13,402 nt of DNA, from the NCBI GenBank assembly GCA_050258735.1, contig JBLMZJ010000123.1, positions 1 to 13,402 on the forward strand, written 5' to 3'. The DNA is from Syntrophomonas_A sp050258735. GTDB taxonomy: Bacteria > Bacillota > Syntrophomonadia > Syntrophomonadales > Syntrophomonadaceae. The notes under the pieces were generated by a model. It made no database searches. It was not told the origin of the DNA and saw only the letters and a program-made list of their open reading frames with translations. Of the stretch, positions 1-7,198 are shown piece after piece. Position numbers and translations under genes: made by a program. The number at the start of each line of letters is the position of its first letter. Position 1 is the stretch's first letter.

Positions 1-210
1 CAGTTCAAGTAGATTATCCCCCGCATCTACGGCAATCATTCGTTTCAAGATACCGATCTGGGGTGCTGCCAATCCTACCCCATCAGCAGCATACATGGTG
101 TCACGAATATTATCCATAGCACGCAGCACTCCAGCATTGATCTTGTCCACTGGTACTGATTTGGAGCGCAGACCCTGATCGGGCAGTGTAAGTACTCTAT
201 AGACGGCCAT
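1..210 (-). CDS. def: Peptide deformylase, 5' part (cut by window edge)
   Basis: This gene runs off the left edge, so only the first 70 codons are visible. Translating the minus strand from the ATG at 208-210 gives a protein beginning MAVYRVLTLPDQGLR. Residues 44-53 read GVGLAAPQIG, which is deformylase motif I, whose glutamine lines the active site. The metal-binding EGCLS and HExxH motifs lie outside the window. The enzyme removes the formyl group from the initiator methionine of new proteins in the cytoplasm, using a bound metal ion (usually Fe2+). I chose the ATG at 210 because an AGGAGG at 217-222 sits 6 bases upstream. A second in-frame ATG at 214-216 touches that site and is too close to use. 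It follows priA by 60 bases, the usual priA-def order; fmt would be expected next. Confidence 0.93.
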   Translation of the reverse strand, partial: MAVYRVLTLPDQGLRSKSVPVDKINAGVLRAMDNIRDTMYAADGVGLAAPQIGILKRMIAVDAGDNLLEL

Positions 211-216
211 TTCCAT

Positions 217-222
217 CCTCCT
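217..222 (-). promoter_or_regulatory. Ribosome binding site deciding the def start
   Basis: On the minus strand this reads AGGAGG and is followed by ATGGAAATG. The first ATG abuts the site with no spacer. The second has a 6-base spacer, so it is the likely start of def. Confidence 0.75.
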
Positions 223-270
223 AAAAATAAAGTTTGTATCGTATCAGGCCAATATCGGCCCCTTATATCC

Positions 271-2649
271 CTACATACTGGCAAGGGGATCTATCTCCAC
301 CTGCACCTTGGTCCCCGGACGGATTCCCCGGGCCAAAATGGCCTTGCCCATACTACTCAACAATAATATATTATCGCATTTAACCATCAACTGGTAGCGA
401 AAGCGGTTCTTTATGTAATATATTGGACAGGGAGCAGGTCCTAATAGAATAAATTCGTCTTCTTTGGCATCTCCAAGTTCCAGGATCTCCCGGCAAACTT
501 CCCCGGCAGACTGCCGTACGGTCGCTTCTCCCTCGCCGACCAAAACTATCCTCAGGATATGCGTAAAAGGCGGATAATCAAGGGCCTGCCGCTGCTGGAT
601 CTCTTCCCGGAAAAAGCCTTCGAAATCCTGGCGGATAGCCATCTGTACCACCGGATGTTCGGGATTAAAAGTCTGAAGCACCACTTGCCCTGCATTATCG
701 CGTCGGCCTGCCCGGCCCGCCGCCTGGACCACCAGTTGAAAACACCGCTCGGCCGCCCGGAAATCAGGCAGGTTCAGCATATTGTCCACATCCATTATGC
801 CTACCAGAGAAACCCCGGGAAAATCAAGTCCCCGGGCTACCATCTGGGTCCCGATCAGTATATCGATATTCCCATCTTTCATTCCTTTAAGGATCCGTGG
901 CTGAGCGTCCTTGTGGCGACTACTGTCCAGATCCAGCCGGGCTACTCGTGCCTGGGGAAAGAGCTCCCGGATCTCTGCCTCCACCTTCTGGGTCCCCGTG
1001 CCCATTTGCTGAAGCTTGTTGCTGCCGCACTCCGGACAAGACGACAATACCCTGGTCTGAAAATCACAATAATGACAGATCTCTCTTTCCGGTCCCAGGT
1101 GGTAAGTCAGTGCTACCGAGCAGCGGGGGCAACCCGGGATATGCCCGCAATCGAGGCATATAGTGATCGGTGCGAATCCGCGCCGGTTTTGAAAGAGAAT
1201 AGTCTGCTCCCCTCGTGCTAGCACCTGTCCTATTTTCTCCTTCAGTATCGGAGACAAGATCCCACTCTTGCCTTTCCTCATATCAGCTATGAAAACCTCT
1301 GGGAGCTCCGAGGCTCCTACCCGCTCGGGCATCTTTAACAGGCCGATCCTTCCGGATAAAGCTTCATGGAAGCTTTCAAAAGATGGGGTGGCACTACCCA
1401 ATAATAAAACCGCCGAATTTTGCATAGCGAGTTGTCGGGCCACCTCCCGGGCATGGTAGCGAGGCTGCTCCTGCTGTTTGTAACTATGTTCCTGTTCCTC
1501 ATCGATTATTATTAGACCAAGGTCAACCAACGGCGCAAAAACGGCCGATCTAGTCCCCAGGACCAGTTTTACCTCTCCGCTGCGGATGCGCTTCCATTCT
1601 TCGTGACGTTCGCCGGGGGTCATCCGGGAATGTATCACGGCCAGGTCCGGAATGCGTTCGGCAAATACCTCAACCAAATGACGGGTCAAGGCGATCTCCG
1701 GTATGAGGACCATTGCGCTTTTGCCATGTTGGAACGCCGACTCTACCGCATGCATATATACCTCGGTCTTACCGCTGCCGGTTATGCCATATACAAGGTA
1801 CTCAGCTGTCATTCCCCAGTCAAGGGCTTCTTTTACCTCGTCTAAGACCATTTGTTGATGAGTGCTCAGTTCGTGGATCGGCAGTCTGCGATCTCCAGCT
1901 TTGGTTTCCAACCTGATATAGCCCTTGGCCAGCAGCGCCCTGATGCTATCCGCCGGAATCCTTTGTTCCAACCAGCCCTTATCGACCGTTCCCTCAGATA
2001 GTATGTATTCTATAGCCTCAGCCTGGCGCGGTGCTCTTTTGGAAAGGGACTCCCCGTTCAATTCAGGATCATAACTATCCAGAACATATTGTCCATGGTT
2101 TTTTACCGCACGGTATCCACGATAGGAACCGCTGATAAATATCATACCCTGCTTCTCCAGGAGTCTCATTTCATCATGTCCGATCAGTGCCTGGACCTCT
2201 TTATAAGGTATCTCTCCCCTATCCTGCAGTTCGACCATAAAGTCCACCACGCCTGGAGGAAATACACTCTCATCCAGTTCTTTCAATGCATCAGATCCAA
2301 CCAGAGAGATAACTGAACGGCCGGCCTTTTTATTCAGGCGCCGTGGAATCATGGCCTTTAGGGCAGTGTACCATGAACAGCAGTAGTATTCAGCCATCCA
2401 CCTGGCGAGAGCCAGAGCCTGTCGGTCGATGACCGCAGATTCATCCAATATCTTTAATAGTGGTTGGCTGTCCGGCCAGGCGGGGGCATCCGCTTCTATG
2501 ATAATTCCTTCGGCCTTTCTGCGGCCAAGTGGGACTAGTACACGACGGCCGACCTCAGCCTGCGCCTGGATATTCGGCAGGATATGATATGTAAACACAC
2601 TGTCATGTACCTGCAGGGGCAGGTCGATCAGGACTTCAACGTAATGCAT
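271..2649 (-). CDS. priA: Primosomal protein N' (PriA), replication restart helicase
   Basis: This is a 792-residue PriA, close to the usual 730-830. PriA is a 3'-to-5' DNA helicase that recognises abandoned replication forks and reloads the replisome. The N-terminal DNA-binding region (about 1-110) begins MHYVEVLIDLPL. The helicase core follows, with Walker A GITGSGKTE at 288-296 (Lys294), Walker B IIIDEEQ ending at 386, then YHAREVA and a GSATPS motif near 418-423. Eight cysteines at 498, 501, 507, 510, 525, 528, 538 and 541 form the two zinc-binding sites typical of the family. A helicase C-terminal domain with QAAGRAGR follows. Walker B ends in Gln386 where the common PriA form is DEEH. 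The ATG at 2647-2649 is preceded by GAGGAG. It lies between metK and def and is intact, with no frameshift. Confidence 0.97.
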   Translation of the reverse strand: MHYVEVLIDLPLQVHDSVFTYHILPNIQAQAEVGRRVLVPLGRRKAEGIIIEADAPAWPDSQPLLKILDESAVIDRQALALARWMAEYYCCSWYTALKAMIPRRLNKKAGRSVISLVGSDALKELDESVFPPGVVDFMVELQDRGEIPYKEVQALIGHDEMRLLEKQGMIFISGSYRGYRAVKNHGQYVLDSYDPELNGESLSKRAPRQAEAIEYILSEGTVDKGWLEQRIPADSIRALLAKGYIRLETKAGDRRLPIHELSTHQQMVLDEVKEALDWGMTAEYLVYGITGSGKTEVYMHAVESAFQHGKSAMVLIPEIALTRHLVEVFAERIPDLAVIHSRMTPGERHEEWKRIRSGEVKLVLGTRSAVFAPLVDLGLIIIDEEQEHSYKQQEQPRYHAREVARQLAMQNSAVLLLGSATPSFESFHEALSGRIGLLKMPERVGASELPEVFIADMRKGKSGILSPILKEKIGQVLARGEQTILFQNRRGFAPITICLDCGHIPGCPRCSVALTYHLGPEREICHYCDFQTRVLSSCPECGSNKLQQMGTGTQKVEAEIRELFPQARVARLDLDSSRHKDAQPRILKGMKDGNIDILIGTQMVARGLDFPGVSLVGIMDVDNMLNLPDFRAAERCFQLVVQAAGRAGRRDNAGQVVLQTFNPEHPVVQMAIRQDFEGFFREEIQQRQALDYPPFTHILRIVLVGEGEATVRQSAGEVCREILELGDAKEDEFILLGPAPCPIYYIKNRFRYQLMVKCDNILLLSSMGKAILARGIRPGTKVQVEIDPLASM

Positions 2650-2719
2650 CTTGCTCTCCTCTTACGCGGATGTTTGGCCAGCCCGCCACGCGGATCAAAC
2701 GGGTACTTCCCGCTATTAC

Positions 2720-2769
2720 GAAAAGCCCGTTCAGAGGCGCTGTTCTGTACGCCTCATGACGAGCTTTTC
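2720..2769 (-). other. Two-part RNA hairpin in the metK-priA gap
   Basis: In the 152-base gap between the metK stop and the priA start, the minus-strand RNA can form a bipartite hairpin. The outer stem is 11 pairs (GAAAAGCUCGU at 2769-2759 with ACGGGCUUUUC at 2730-2720, one G-U pair). A 3-by-3 internal loop separates it from an inner stem of 6 pairs (GAGGCG at 2755-2750 with CGCCUC at 2739-2734) closed by a 10-base loop. No U-tract follows the stem; the only run of U lies inside the outer stem. It is therefore not a textbook intrinsic terminator. It could be a weak terminator, a processing site or a transcript-stabilising structure. The rest of the gap holds only the priA ribosome binding site. 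Confidence 0.55.
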
Positions 2770-2801
2770 CGTTTTAATTATACATGTTTGTTCCGTTCAG
2801 A

Positions 2802-3992
2802 TTATAGTCCGGCCTGTTTTCTGAGGGTCTCGGCCTTGTCAGTTCTCTCCCAGGTAAAATCAGGTTCCGGGCGTCCGAAGTGCCCATAAGCCGCCGTTTT
2901 CCTGTAAATAGGCCGTCTGAGGTCCAGATCTCTGATTATTGCTGCTGGGCGCAGATCAAAATTCTTCTTTACCAGTTCTACTATATCTGCCTCAGGAATC
3001 TTGCCGGTGCCAAAAGTCTCAACCCGAATGGACAGGGGGTGAGCCACACCAATCGCATAGGCAACCTGGATCTCTAGTCGATCAGCTATTCCCGCTGCCA
3101 CCAAATTCTTGGCTACATAACGGGCAGCATAACATGCAGAACGATCGACCTTGGTCGGATCTTTGCCGGAAAAGGCTCCGCCGCCGTGACGGGCCATACC
3201 GCCATAGGTGTCGACGATGATCTTACGGCCGGTCAGTCCGCAGTCACCCTGGGGTCCGCCAATTACAAAGCGGCCGGTAGGATTGATGTAATATTTAGTG
3301 TTTTCATCCAGCATGGCTGCCGGAATGATCGGGCGGATAACCTTCTCGATTATATCCTTTTCCATTACATTCATGTCGACGTCGGGATGGTGCTGGGCAG
3401 ATACAACCACAGCATCGATACGCACTGGCTTGCCGTCGACATATTCAACTGTGACCTGGGTCTTGCCGTCTGGTCTCAGATAATCAATGATGCCGTCCTT
3501 CCTTACATCCGATAGCCGTTTAGCCATTTTTGACGCCAGGTAGATAGGCATAGGCATGTATTCTTCCGTTTCGTTACTGGCGTAACCAAACATCATACCT
3601 TGGTCTCCGGCTCCAATCGCTTCCACATCTTCTTCGGTCATCTCGCCGCGTTTAGCCTCAAGAGCTTTGTTAACTCCCATGGCGATATCCCCGGACTGCT
3701 CATCAAGGGCGGTAAGCACGGCGCATGTCTCACTGTCGAAACCATATTTTGCTCTGGTATATCCGATTTGCTGAATCGTATTCCTGACCAGCTTGGGAAT
3801 ATCCACATAGCAGTTGGTAGTTATCTCTCCAGCCACCATGACCAGGCCGGTAGTCACCAACGTCTCTGCTGCAACGCGCCCCATAGGGTCTTGGGCCATG
3901 ATCGCATCAAGAATAGCATCTGAGATCTGGTCGGCTATCTTATCGGGGTGCCCTTCCGTAACCGACTCTGAAGTAAAGAAGCTCCTTGTCAT
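2802..3992 (-). CDS. metK: S-adenosylmethionine synthetase (methionine adenosyltransferase)
   Basis: This 396-residue protein makes S-adenosylmethionine, phosphate and diphosphate from methionine and ATP; it acts in the cytoplasm as a tetramer. The length is standard. The N-terminus shows the ATP-binding SVTEGHPDK at 10-18 (His15, Asp17). The signature hexapeptide GAGDQG lies at 127-132, followed by MMFGYA. The glycine-rich GGGAFSGKD P-loop-like signature with following DPTKVDRSACYAARYVAKN is near residue 270. All motifs are intact. The ATG at 3990-3992 has AAGGAG upstream and lies 21 bases after the coaBC stop, so the two genes are probably co-transcribed. I see no SAM riboswitch; the short upstream gap leaves no room for one. 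Confidence 0.98.
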   Translation of the reverse strand: MTRSFFTSESVTEGHPDKIADQISDAILDAIMAQDPMGRVAAETLVTTGLVMVAGEITTNCYVDIPKLVRNTIQQIGYTRAKYGFDSETCAVLTALDEQSGDIAMGVNKALEAKRGEMTEEDVEAIGAGDQGMMFGYASNETEEYMPMPIYLASKMAKRLSDVRKDGIIDYLRPDGKTQVTVEYVDGKPVRIDAVVVSAQHHPDVDMNVMEKDIIEKVIRPIIPAAMLDENTKYYINPTGRFVIGGPQGDCGLTGRKIIVDTYGGMARHGGGAFSGKDPTKVDRSACYAARYVAKNLVAAGIADRLEIQVAYAIGVAHPLSIRVETFGTGKIPEADIVELVKKNFDLRPAAIIRDLDLRRPIYRKTAAYGHFGRPEPDFTWERTDKAETLRKQAGL

Positions 3993-4013
3993 TTCTCCAT
4001 CTCCTTATTCTCG

Positions 4014-5213
4014 TTAGTTTATCAGGGCAACTACTTTATTGATTATAGCAGCTGCTACATCTTCCTTGCTCATCTTGGGCAGCGAATTGACTGTACCATC
4101 GCGGTCTATAAAGGTTACGATGTTGGTATCGACAGCAAATCCTGCGCCTTCCATAGTTACATCATTGGCAACGATGAAATCGAGATTCTTCTTTTGCAGC
4201 TTTTTACGAGCATTGTCCAGGAGATCCTGGGTTTCGGCCGCAAAACCCACCATTATCTGGCCGGGCTTTTTCTTCATTCCAAGAGTCGCCAGGATATCGG
4301 GTGTCCCAACCAGTTCAATGATCAGGCGCTCCGACCGGTCATCATTTTTCTTGAGTTTCTGTTCCATCATCTGAGCAATGCGAAAATCGCCTACCGCCGC
4401 GGCTCCAATGATAATGTCACAGGCATCCTGGCGGCAAACCATAGCCTCGCACATCTCTTCCGCGCCCCATACCTCAATAAATTGGGCACCGGAGGGCGGC
4501 ATCAGGTGGGATTTGCCGCTAACCAGTATTACTTCTGCACCACGGTCCAAAGCCTCCTGGGCTATGCAATAACCCATCTTGCCAGTCCCTCGATTGGCGA
4601 TGAAGCGGACCGGATCGATATCTTCGTATGTAGTACCGGCATTGACCATGACTCTTTTACCGGCAAGGTCTTGATTGGGAGTGAGTATTTTTTTAATCTG
4701 TTGATAGATGTCTTCTATTTCCGGCAAACGTCCGACACCACTTACTCCACAGGCCAGCATCCCGGTTTCCGGATCCATGAAACGGTATCCAAAAGTCTGC
4801 AATTTTTTCATATTATCCTGTACGATCGGATTCAAAAACATATTGGTGTTCATTGATGGCACTACGAGCACCGGAGTCGTGTTGGCCAGTACTACCGTAG
4901 ATAAAAGATCGTCGGCCAAGCCATATGCCATCTTGGCAATAAAATTAGCTGTAGCCGGAGCTATCACTAAAATATCCAGTTCCTCAGCAATACCTACGTG
5001 CTGCACCTTCCATTCCTGAGAGGTCTCCCAAAGGCTGGTGAGTACCTCCCGCCCGGAGAGAGTTCTCATTGTCAAGGGTGAGATAAAACGGGTGGCAGCT
5101 TCGGTCATGATTACGACTACATCTATGTCATCCTTTTTCAATTTGCTGACCAGTTCTGCGATCTTGTAGGCAGCAATACCGCCAGTTATCCCGATCCCAA
5201 CTGTCTTACCCAT
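4014..5213 (-). CDS. coaBC: Bifunctional phosphopantothenoylcysteine decarboxylase / phosphopantothenate-cysteine ligase
   Basis: This protein catalyses two consecutive steps of coenzyme A synthesis: joining of cysteine to 4'-phosphopantothenate (CoaB, nucleotide-dependent) and FMN-dependent decarboxylation to 4'-phosphopantetheine (CoaC). From the chosen start it has 399 residues, the normal length. The CoaC half (about 1-180) begins MGKTVGIGITGGIAAYK and carries the catalytic His72 (VQHVGIAE), the PSMNTNM motif with Asn122, and the flap cysteine Cys155 in MLACG. The CoaB half starts near 184 and shows EDIDPVRFIANRGTGKMG (197-214), an AAAVGDFR segment with a nearby lysine-rich stretch (KLKK), and VGFAAET. 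The frame is open 20 codons further upstream to 5273, but that would overlap rpoZ. A strong TAAGGAGG sits 6 bases before the ATG at 5211-5213. It lies between rpoZ and metK. Confidence 0.97.
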   Translation of the reverse strand: MGKTVGIGITGGIAAYKIAELVSKLKKDDIDVVVIMTEAATRFISPLTMRTLSGREVLTSLWETSQEWKVQHVGIAEELDILVIAPATANFIAKMAYGLADDLLSTVVLANTTPVLVVPSMNTNMFLNPIVQDNMKKLQTFGYRFMDPETGMLACGVSGVGRLPEIEDIYQQIKKILTPNQDLAGKRVMVNAGTTYEDIDPVRFIANRGTGKMGYCIAQEALDRGAEVILVSGKSHLMPPSGAQFIEVWGAEEMCEAMVCRQDACDIIIGAAAVGDFRIAQMMEQKLKKNDDRSERLIIELVGTPDILATLGMKKKPGQIMVGFAAETQDLLDNARKKLQKKNLDFIVANDVTMEGAGFAVDTNIVTFIDRDGTVNSLPKMSKEDVAAAIINKVVALIN

Positions 5214-5219
5214 CGATAT

Positions 5220-5227
5220 CCTCCTTA
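5220..5227 (-). promoter_or_regulatory. Ribosome binding site deciding the coaBC start
   Basis: The minus strand reads TAAGGAGG here, 6 bases before the ATG at 5211-5213. This argues against the upstream in-frame start at 5273, which would overlap the rpoZ stop. Confidence 0.8.
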
Positions 5228-5238
5228 GGGGGCCCTTT

Positions 5239-5424
5239 TTAAGATATCTTGACCTTGCCCCGCATGATATCATCGAGAGCAGTGGTCACTACGGTCGAAA
5301 GTCGATAGTTTTCGTCGTTCTTCTTCTGTTCGGACAAGTAACGGGCACGCTTTGCAACAGCAACCACTACCATGTATTTGCTGTCAGCAACTGTCATGAG
5401 ATCACGAGTAGACGGTGGGATCAA
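5239..5424 (-). CDS. rpoZ: DNA-directed RNA polymerase omega subunit
   Basis: This is a small omega subunit, which helps assemble and stabilise RNA polymerase by holding the beta' chain. The sequence DSKYMVVVAVAKRARYLSE followed by a stretch ending NYRLSTVVTTALDDIMRGKV matches the omega fold, including the AKRAR helix. No in-frame ATG lies at the expected N-terminus. A GTG at 5431-5433 opens the frame, but the upstream AGGAA touches it. A TTG at 5422-5424 has a 9-base spacer from that AGGAA and gives MIPPSTRDLM, which lines up with the common MxxPSxxxL start of omega. I therefore prefer TTG (61 residues); the GTG form would be 64. The start lies inside the 3' end of gmk (23-base overlap), which suggests translational coupling. 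coaBC follows after 25 bases. Confidence 0.9.
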   Translation of the reverse strand: MIPPSTRDLMTVADSKYMVVVAVAKRARYLSEQKKNDENYRLSTVVTTALDDIMRGKVKIS

Positions 5425-6010
5425 AAATATCACTTCCTAAATAATTATTTTTTATCCGGCAACGTTCTGCTGTAACAATGGCAACGACCTTGTTTATAGC
5501 AGTTTCCAAATCGTCGTTTACTACCTCATAATCGTAACCGGGCAGAAAAGTCATTTCATCCCGAAAGGCTATCATTCGACGCGCGATACTCTCTGATGAA
5601 TCCTTGCCCCGGGCTTTTATACGGGCCTCAAGTTCCTCTGCACTGGGTGGGGAAATGAATATGTAAACTCCTTCCGGCATCTTGGCTTTCACCTGCCGTG
5701 CCCCCTGAACATCGATCTCCAACAGGACATCGCGACCATCGGCCAAAGTCTCCATAACAAAATCCCGGGGGGTCCCGTAGAATTTTCCATAGACTTCAGC
5801 CCACTCCAGCAGCATGTCCTGTTCAATGAGTTTACAAAAATCCGGTTCATTCAAAAAGAAGTAGTCTTTGCCGGGGATCTCCCCGCTTCTGGGTTCCCGG
5901 GTAGTTGCTGATATCGAATCAGCGATGTCACTCGCCCGGGCCAATAAGGCTTCCCTGATAGTCCCCTTACCTACACCAGAAGGACCGGAGATAACGAATA
6001 GAATACCCAT
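5402..6010 (-). CDS. gmk: Guanylate kinase
   Basis: Guanylate kinase phosphorylates GMP (and dGMP) with ATP to make GDP in the cytoplasm. From the chosen start it has 202 residues, typical for bacteria. The P-loop GPSGVGKG is at 9-16, followed by the TTREPRSGEIPGKDYFF GMP-binding region. The YGKFYGTP segment and LLEIDVQGARQV (nucleotide-binding core) come next, and a lid with EARIKARGKDS and ARRM lies further on. An in-frame ATG ten codons upstream (6040) would overlap remA by 8 bases but has only a weak binding site. The ATG at 6008-6010 has AGGGGG 8 bases upstream and gives the family-like MGILFVISGPSGVGKGT. The gene order yicC-remA-gmk-rpoZ is highly conserved in Firmicutes, and the last 23 bases overlap rpoZ. 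Confidence 0.96.
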   Translation of the reverse strand: MGILFVISGPSGVGKGTIREALLARASDIADSISATTREPRSGEIPGKDYFFLNEPDFCKLIEQDMLLEWAEVYGKFYGTPRDFVMETLADGRDVLLEIDVQGARQVKAKMPEGVYIFISPPSAEELEARIKARGKDSSESIARRMIAFRDEMTFLPGYDYEVVNDDLETAINKVVAIVTAERCRIKNNYLGSDIFDPTVYS

Positions 6011-6018
6011 TCTCCCCG

Positions 6019-6024
6019 CCCCCT
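6019..6024 (-). promoter_or_regulatory. Ribosome binding site deciding the gmk start
   Basis: The minus strand reads AGGGGG here, 8 bases before the ATG at 6008-6010, just after the remA stop. It favours the shorter gmk form over the ATG at 6040. Confidence 0.55.
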
Positions 6025-6032
6025 GTTGAGTT

Positions 6033-6293
6033 CTAGACATCGTCGTTGGAATCTCGTGATCCCAGGCGATTGGCTACGGTTTCCGGCTGAACCGCCGAAA
6101 GGATAACGTGTCCACTGTCGGCCACGATTACAGCTCTGGTCCTCCTGCCATAAGTAGCATCGATAAGTACGCCTTTTTCACGCGATTCCTGGATTATCCT
6201 CTTGATAGGTGCTGACTCCGGGCTGACAATAGCTACGATCCTATTGGCAGCGACAATATTACCGAATCCGATATTGATCAGTTTGATATCCAT
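6033..6293 (-). CDS. remA: RemA-like regulator (DUF370 family)
   Basis: This 86-residue protein belongs to the RemA/DUF370 family. It begins MDIKLINIGFGNIVAANRIV and has the conserved SPESAPIKRII and ATYGRRTRAVIV segments; the arginine-rich part fits DNA binding. In Bacillus subtilis RemA is a DNA-binding activator of biofilm matrix genes and of osmoprotection genes. The role in anaerobic Clostridia is not established, so only the family assignment is firm. The ATG at 6291-6293 has AGGGAGG upstream. It sits between yicC and gmk, its standard position in Firmicutes, with 25 bases to yicC. No signal peptide or membrane segment is visible, so it should be cytoplasmic. Confidence 0.92.
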   Translation of the reverse strand: MDIKLINIGFGNIVAANRIVAIVSPESAPIKRIIQESREKGVLIDATYGRRTRAVIVADSGHVILSAVQPETVANRLGSRDSNDDV

Positions 6294-6318
6294 ACTGCGC
6301 CTCCCTTGATCAAAATGT

Positions 6319-7197
6319 TTATTCTATATTTTGTATTTGTTCTCTTATTTTTTCCAACTCTGCCTTGGCATCAACCACCAGGCGGTTCATTTCAAGATCA
6401 TTGGCCTTGGAGCCAATGGTGTTGATTTCCCGGAACATCTCCTGCAACAGGAAATCACCCTTGCGCCCTACTGGCTCCTGGCTTTGCATGAGCTCTTCCA
6501 TGTGTTGTATGTGGCTCTTGAGCCTGACTATTTCTTCAGTAATATTGGACTTATCAGCAAATATCGCGACTTCCTGCATAAGCCTCTGCTCGTCCAATAT
6601 ATTGGCGGGAACCCATTCAGCGATCCGCTGGCGCAGCTTAACCCCGTATTCGGCGGCAACCTCCGGAGAACGCAGCTCCAATTTTTCAGTTATAGCAAGA
6701 ATAAGCCCGTTCCTATAGAGGATATCACGCTCCAGATTATGACCTTCCTTGATACGCATGTCTACCAGGCTCTCCATAGCCATTTTTATGGCACTTTGCA
6801 GAACCGGCCACAGCATCTCCAGGTCCTCTTCCTGCTCCTTAAGGCTGACTACCTCTGGCAGGCGAAATAGGTCAATTATCTTTATTTCTGGAGATATATC
6901 CAGCTTTTCCGCCAATTCCTTTAGGTATCCATAATAAGCTATCGCCAGTTCGTTGTCAACCTTGATATTTCTCTGTGATTCACCGGTTTTCTCGATATTG
7001 ATGTTTAATTCCAAACGTCCGCGATTGACATACTTCTTGAGTTCTTCCTTGATATTCTCCTCAAGTGAATTATAACGGCGGGACATACGGATATAGGGAT
7101 CAAAATAACGGTGATTGACCCCCTTTATCTCGCAGCTAACCTGGTAGCCTTTTTCCTCGGTCTGACCGCGGCCAAATCCGGTCATGCTCTTTATCAT
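6319..7197 (-). CDS. yicC: YicC family endoribonuclease-like protein
   Basis: This 292-residue protein is a full-length YicC family member. The N-terminus MIKSMTGFGRG and the following EIKGVNHRYFD are the family signature. The C-terminal DUF1732 part ends in FREINTIGSKANDLEMN followed by KAELEKIREQIQNIE, which is the strongly conserved tail. E. coli YicC has been reported to act as an endoribonuclease that affects small-RNA turnover; whether this holds here is inference. The middle region is rich in charged helices. The ATG at 7195-7197 starts one base after the dapL stop (7199-7201), with only a weak binding site within the dapL tail, so translation is probably coupled to dapL. remA follows 25 bases downstream. 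Confidence 0.95.
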   Translation of the reverse strand: MIKSMTGFGRGQTEEKGYQVSCEIKGVNHRYFDPYIRMSRRYNSLEENIKEELKKYVNRGRLELNINIEKTGESQRNIKVDNELAIAYYGYLKELAEKLDISPEIKIIDLFRLPEVVSLKEQEEDLEMLWPVLQSAIKMAMESLVDMRIKEGHNLERDILYRNGLILAITEKLELRSPEVAAEYGVKLRQRIAEWVPANILDEQRLMQEVAIFADKSNITEEIVRLKSHIQHMEELMQSQEPVGRKGDFLLQEMFREINTIGSKANDLEMNRLVVDAKAELEKIREQIQNIE

Positions 7198-7198
7198 A

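Noticed and set aside
211..270. GGCC...GGCC inverted repeat in the priA-def gap as a possible terminator
   Set aside because: The stem is only about four pairs and no U-tract follows directly, so termination is not supported.
559..1221. A 220-codon plus-strand open frame opposite priA
   Set aside because: Antisense shadow of the conserved helicase and zinc-binding region of PriA; the product is low in plausibility and has no family signature.
3993..4013. Possible SAM riboswitch before metK
   Set aside because: Only 21 bases separate coaBC and metK, mostly a ribosome binding site; there is no space for a known SAM aptamer outside coding sequence.
4194..4856. A 220-codon plus-strand open frame opposite coaBC
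   Set aside because: Antisense to a fully conserved bifunctional enzyme; no domain and no start context supporting translation.
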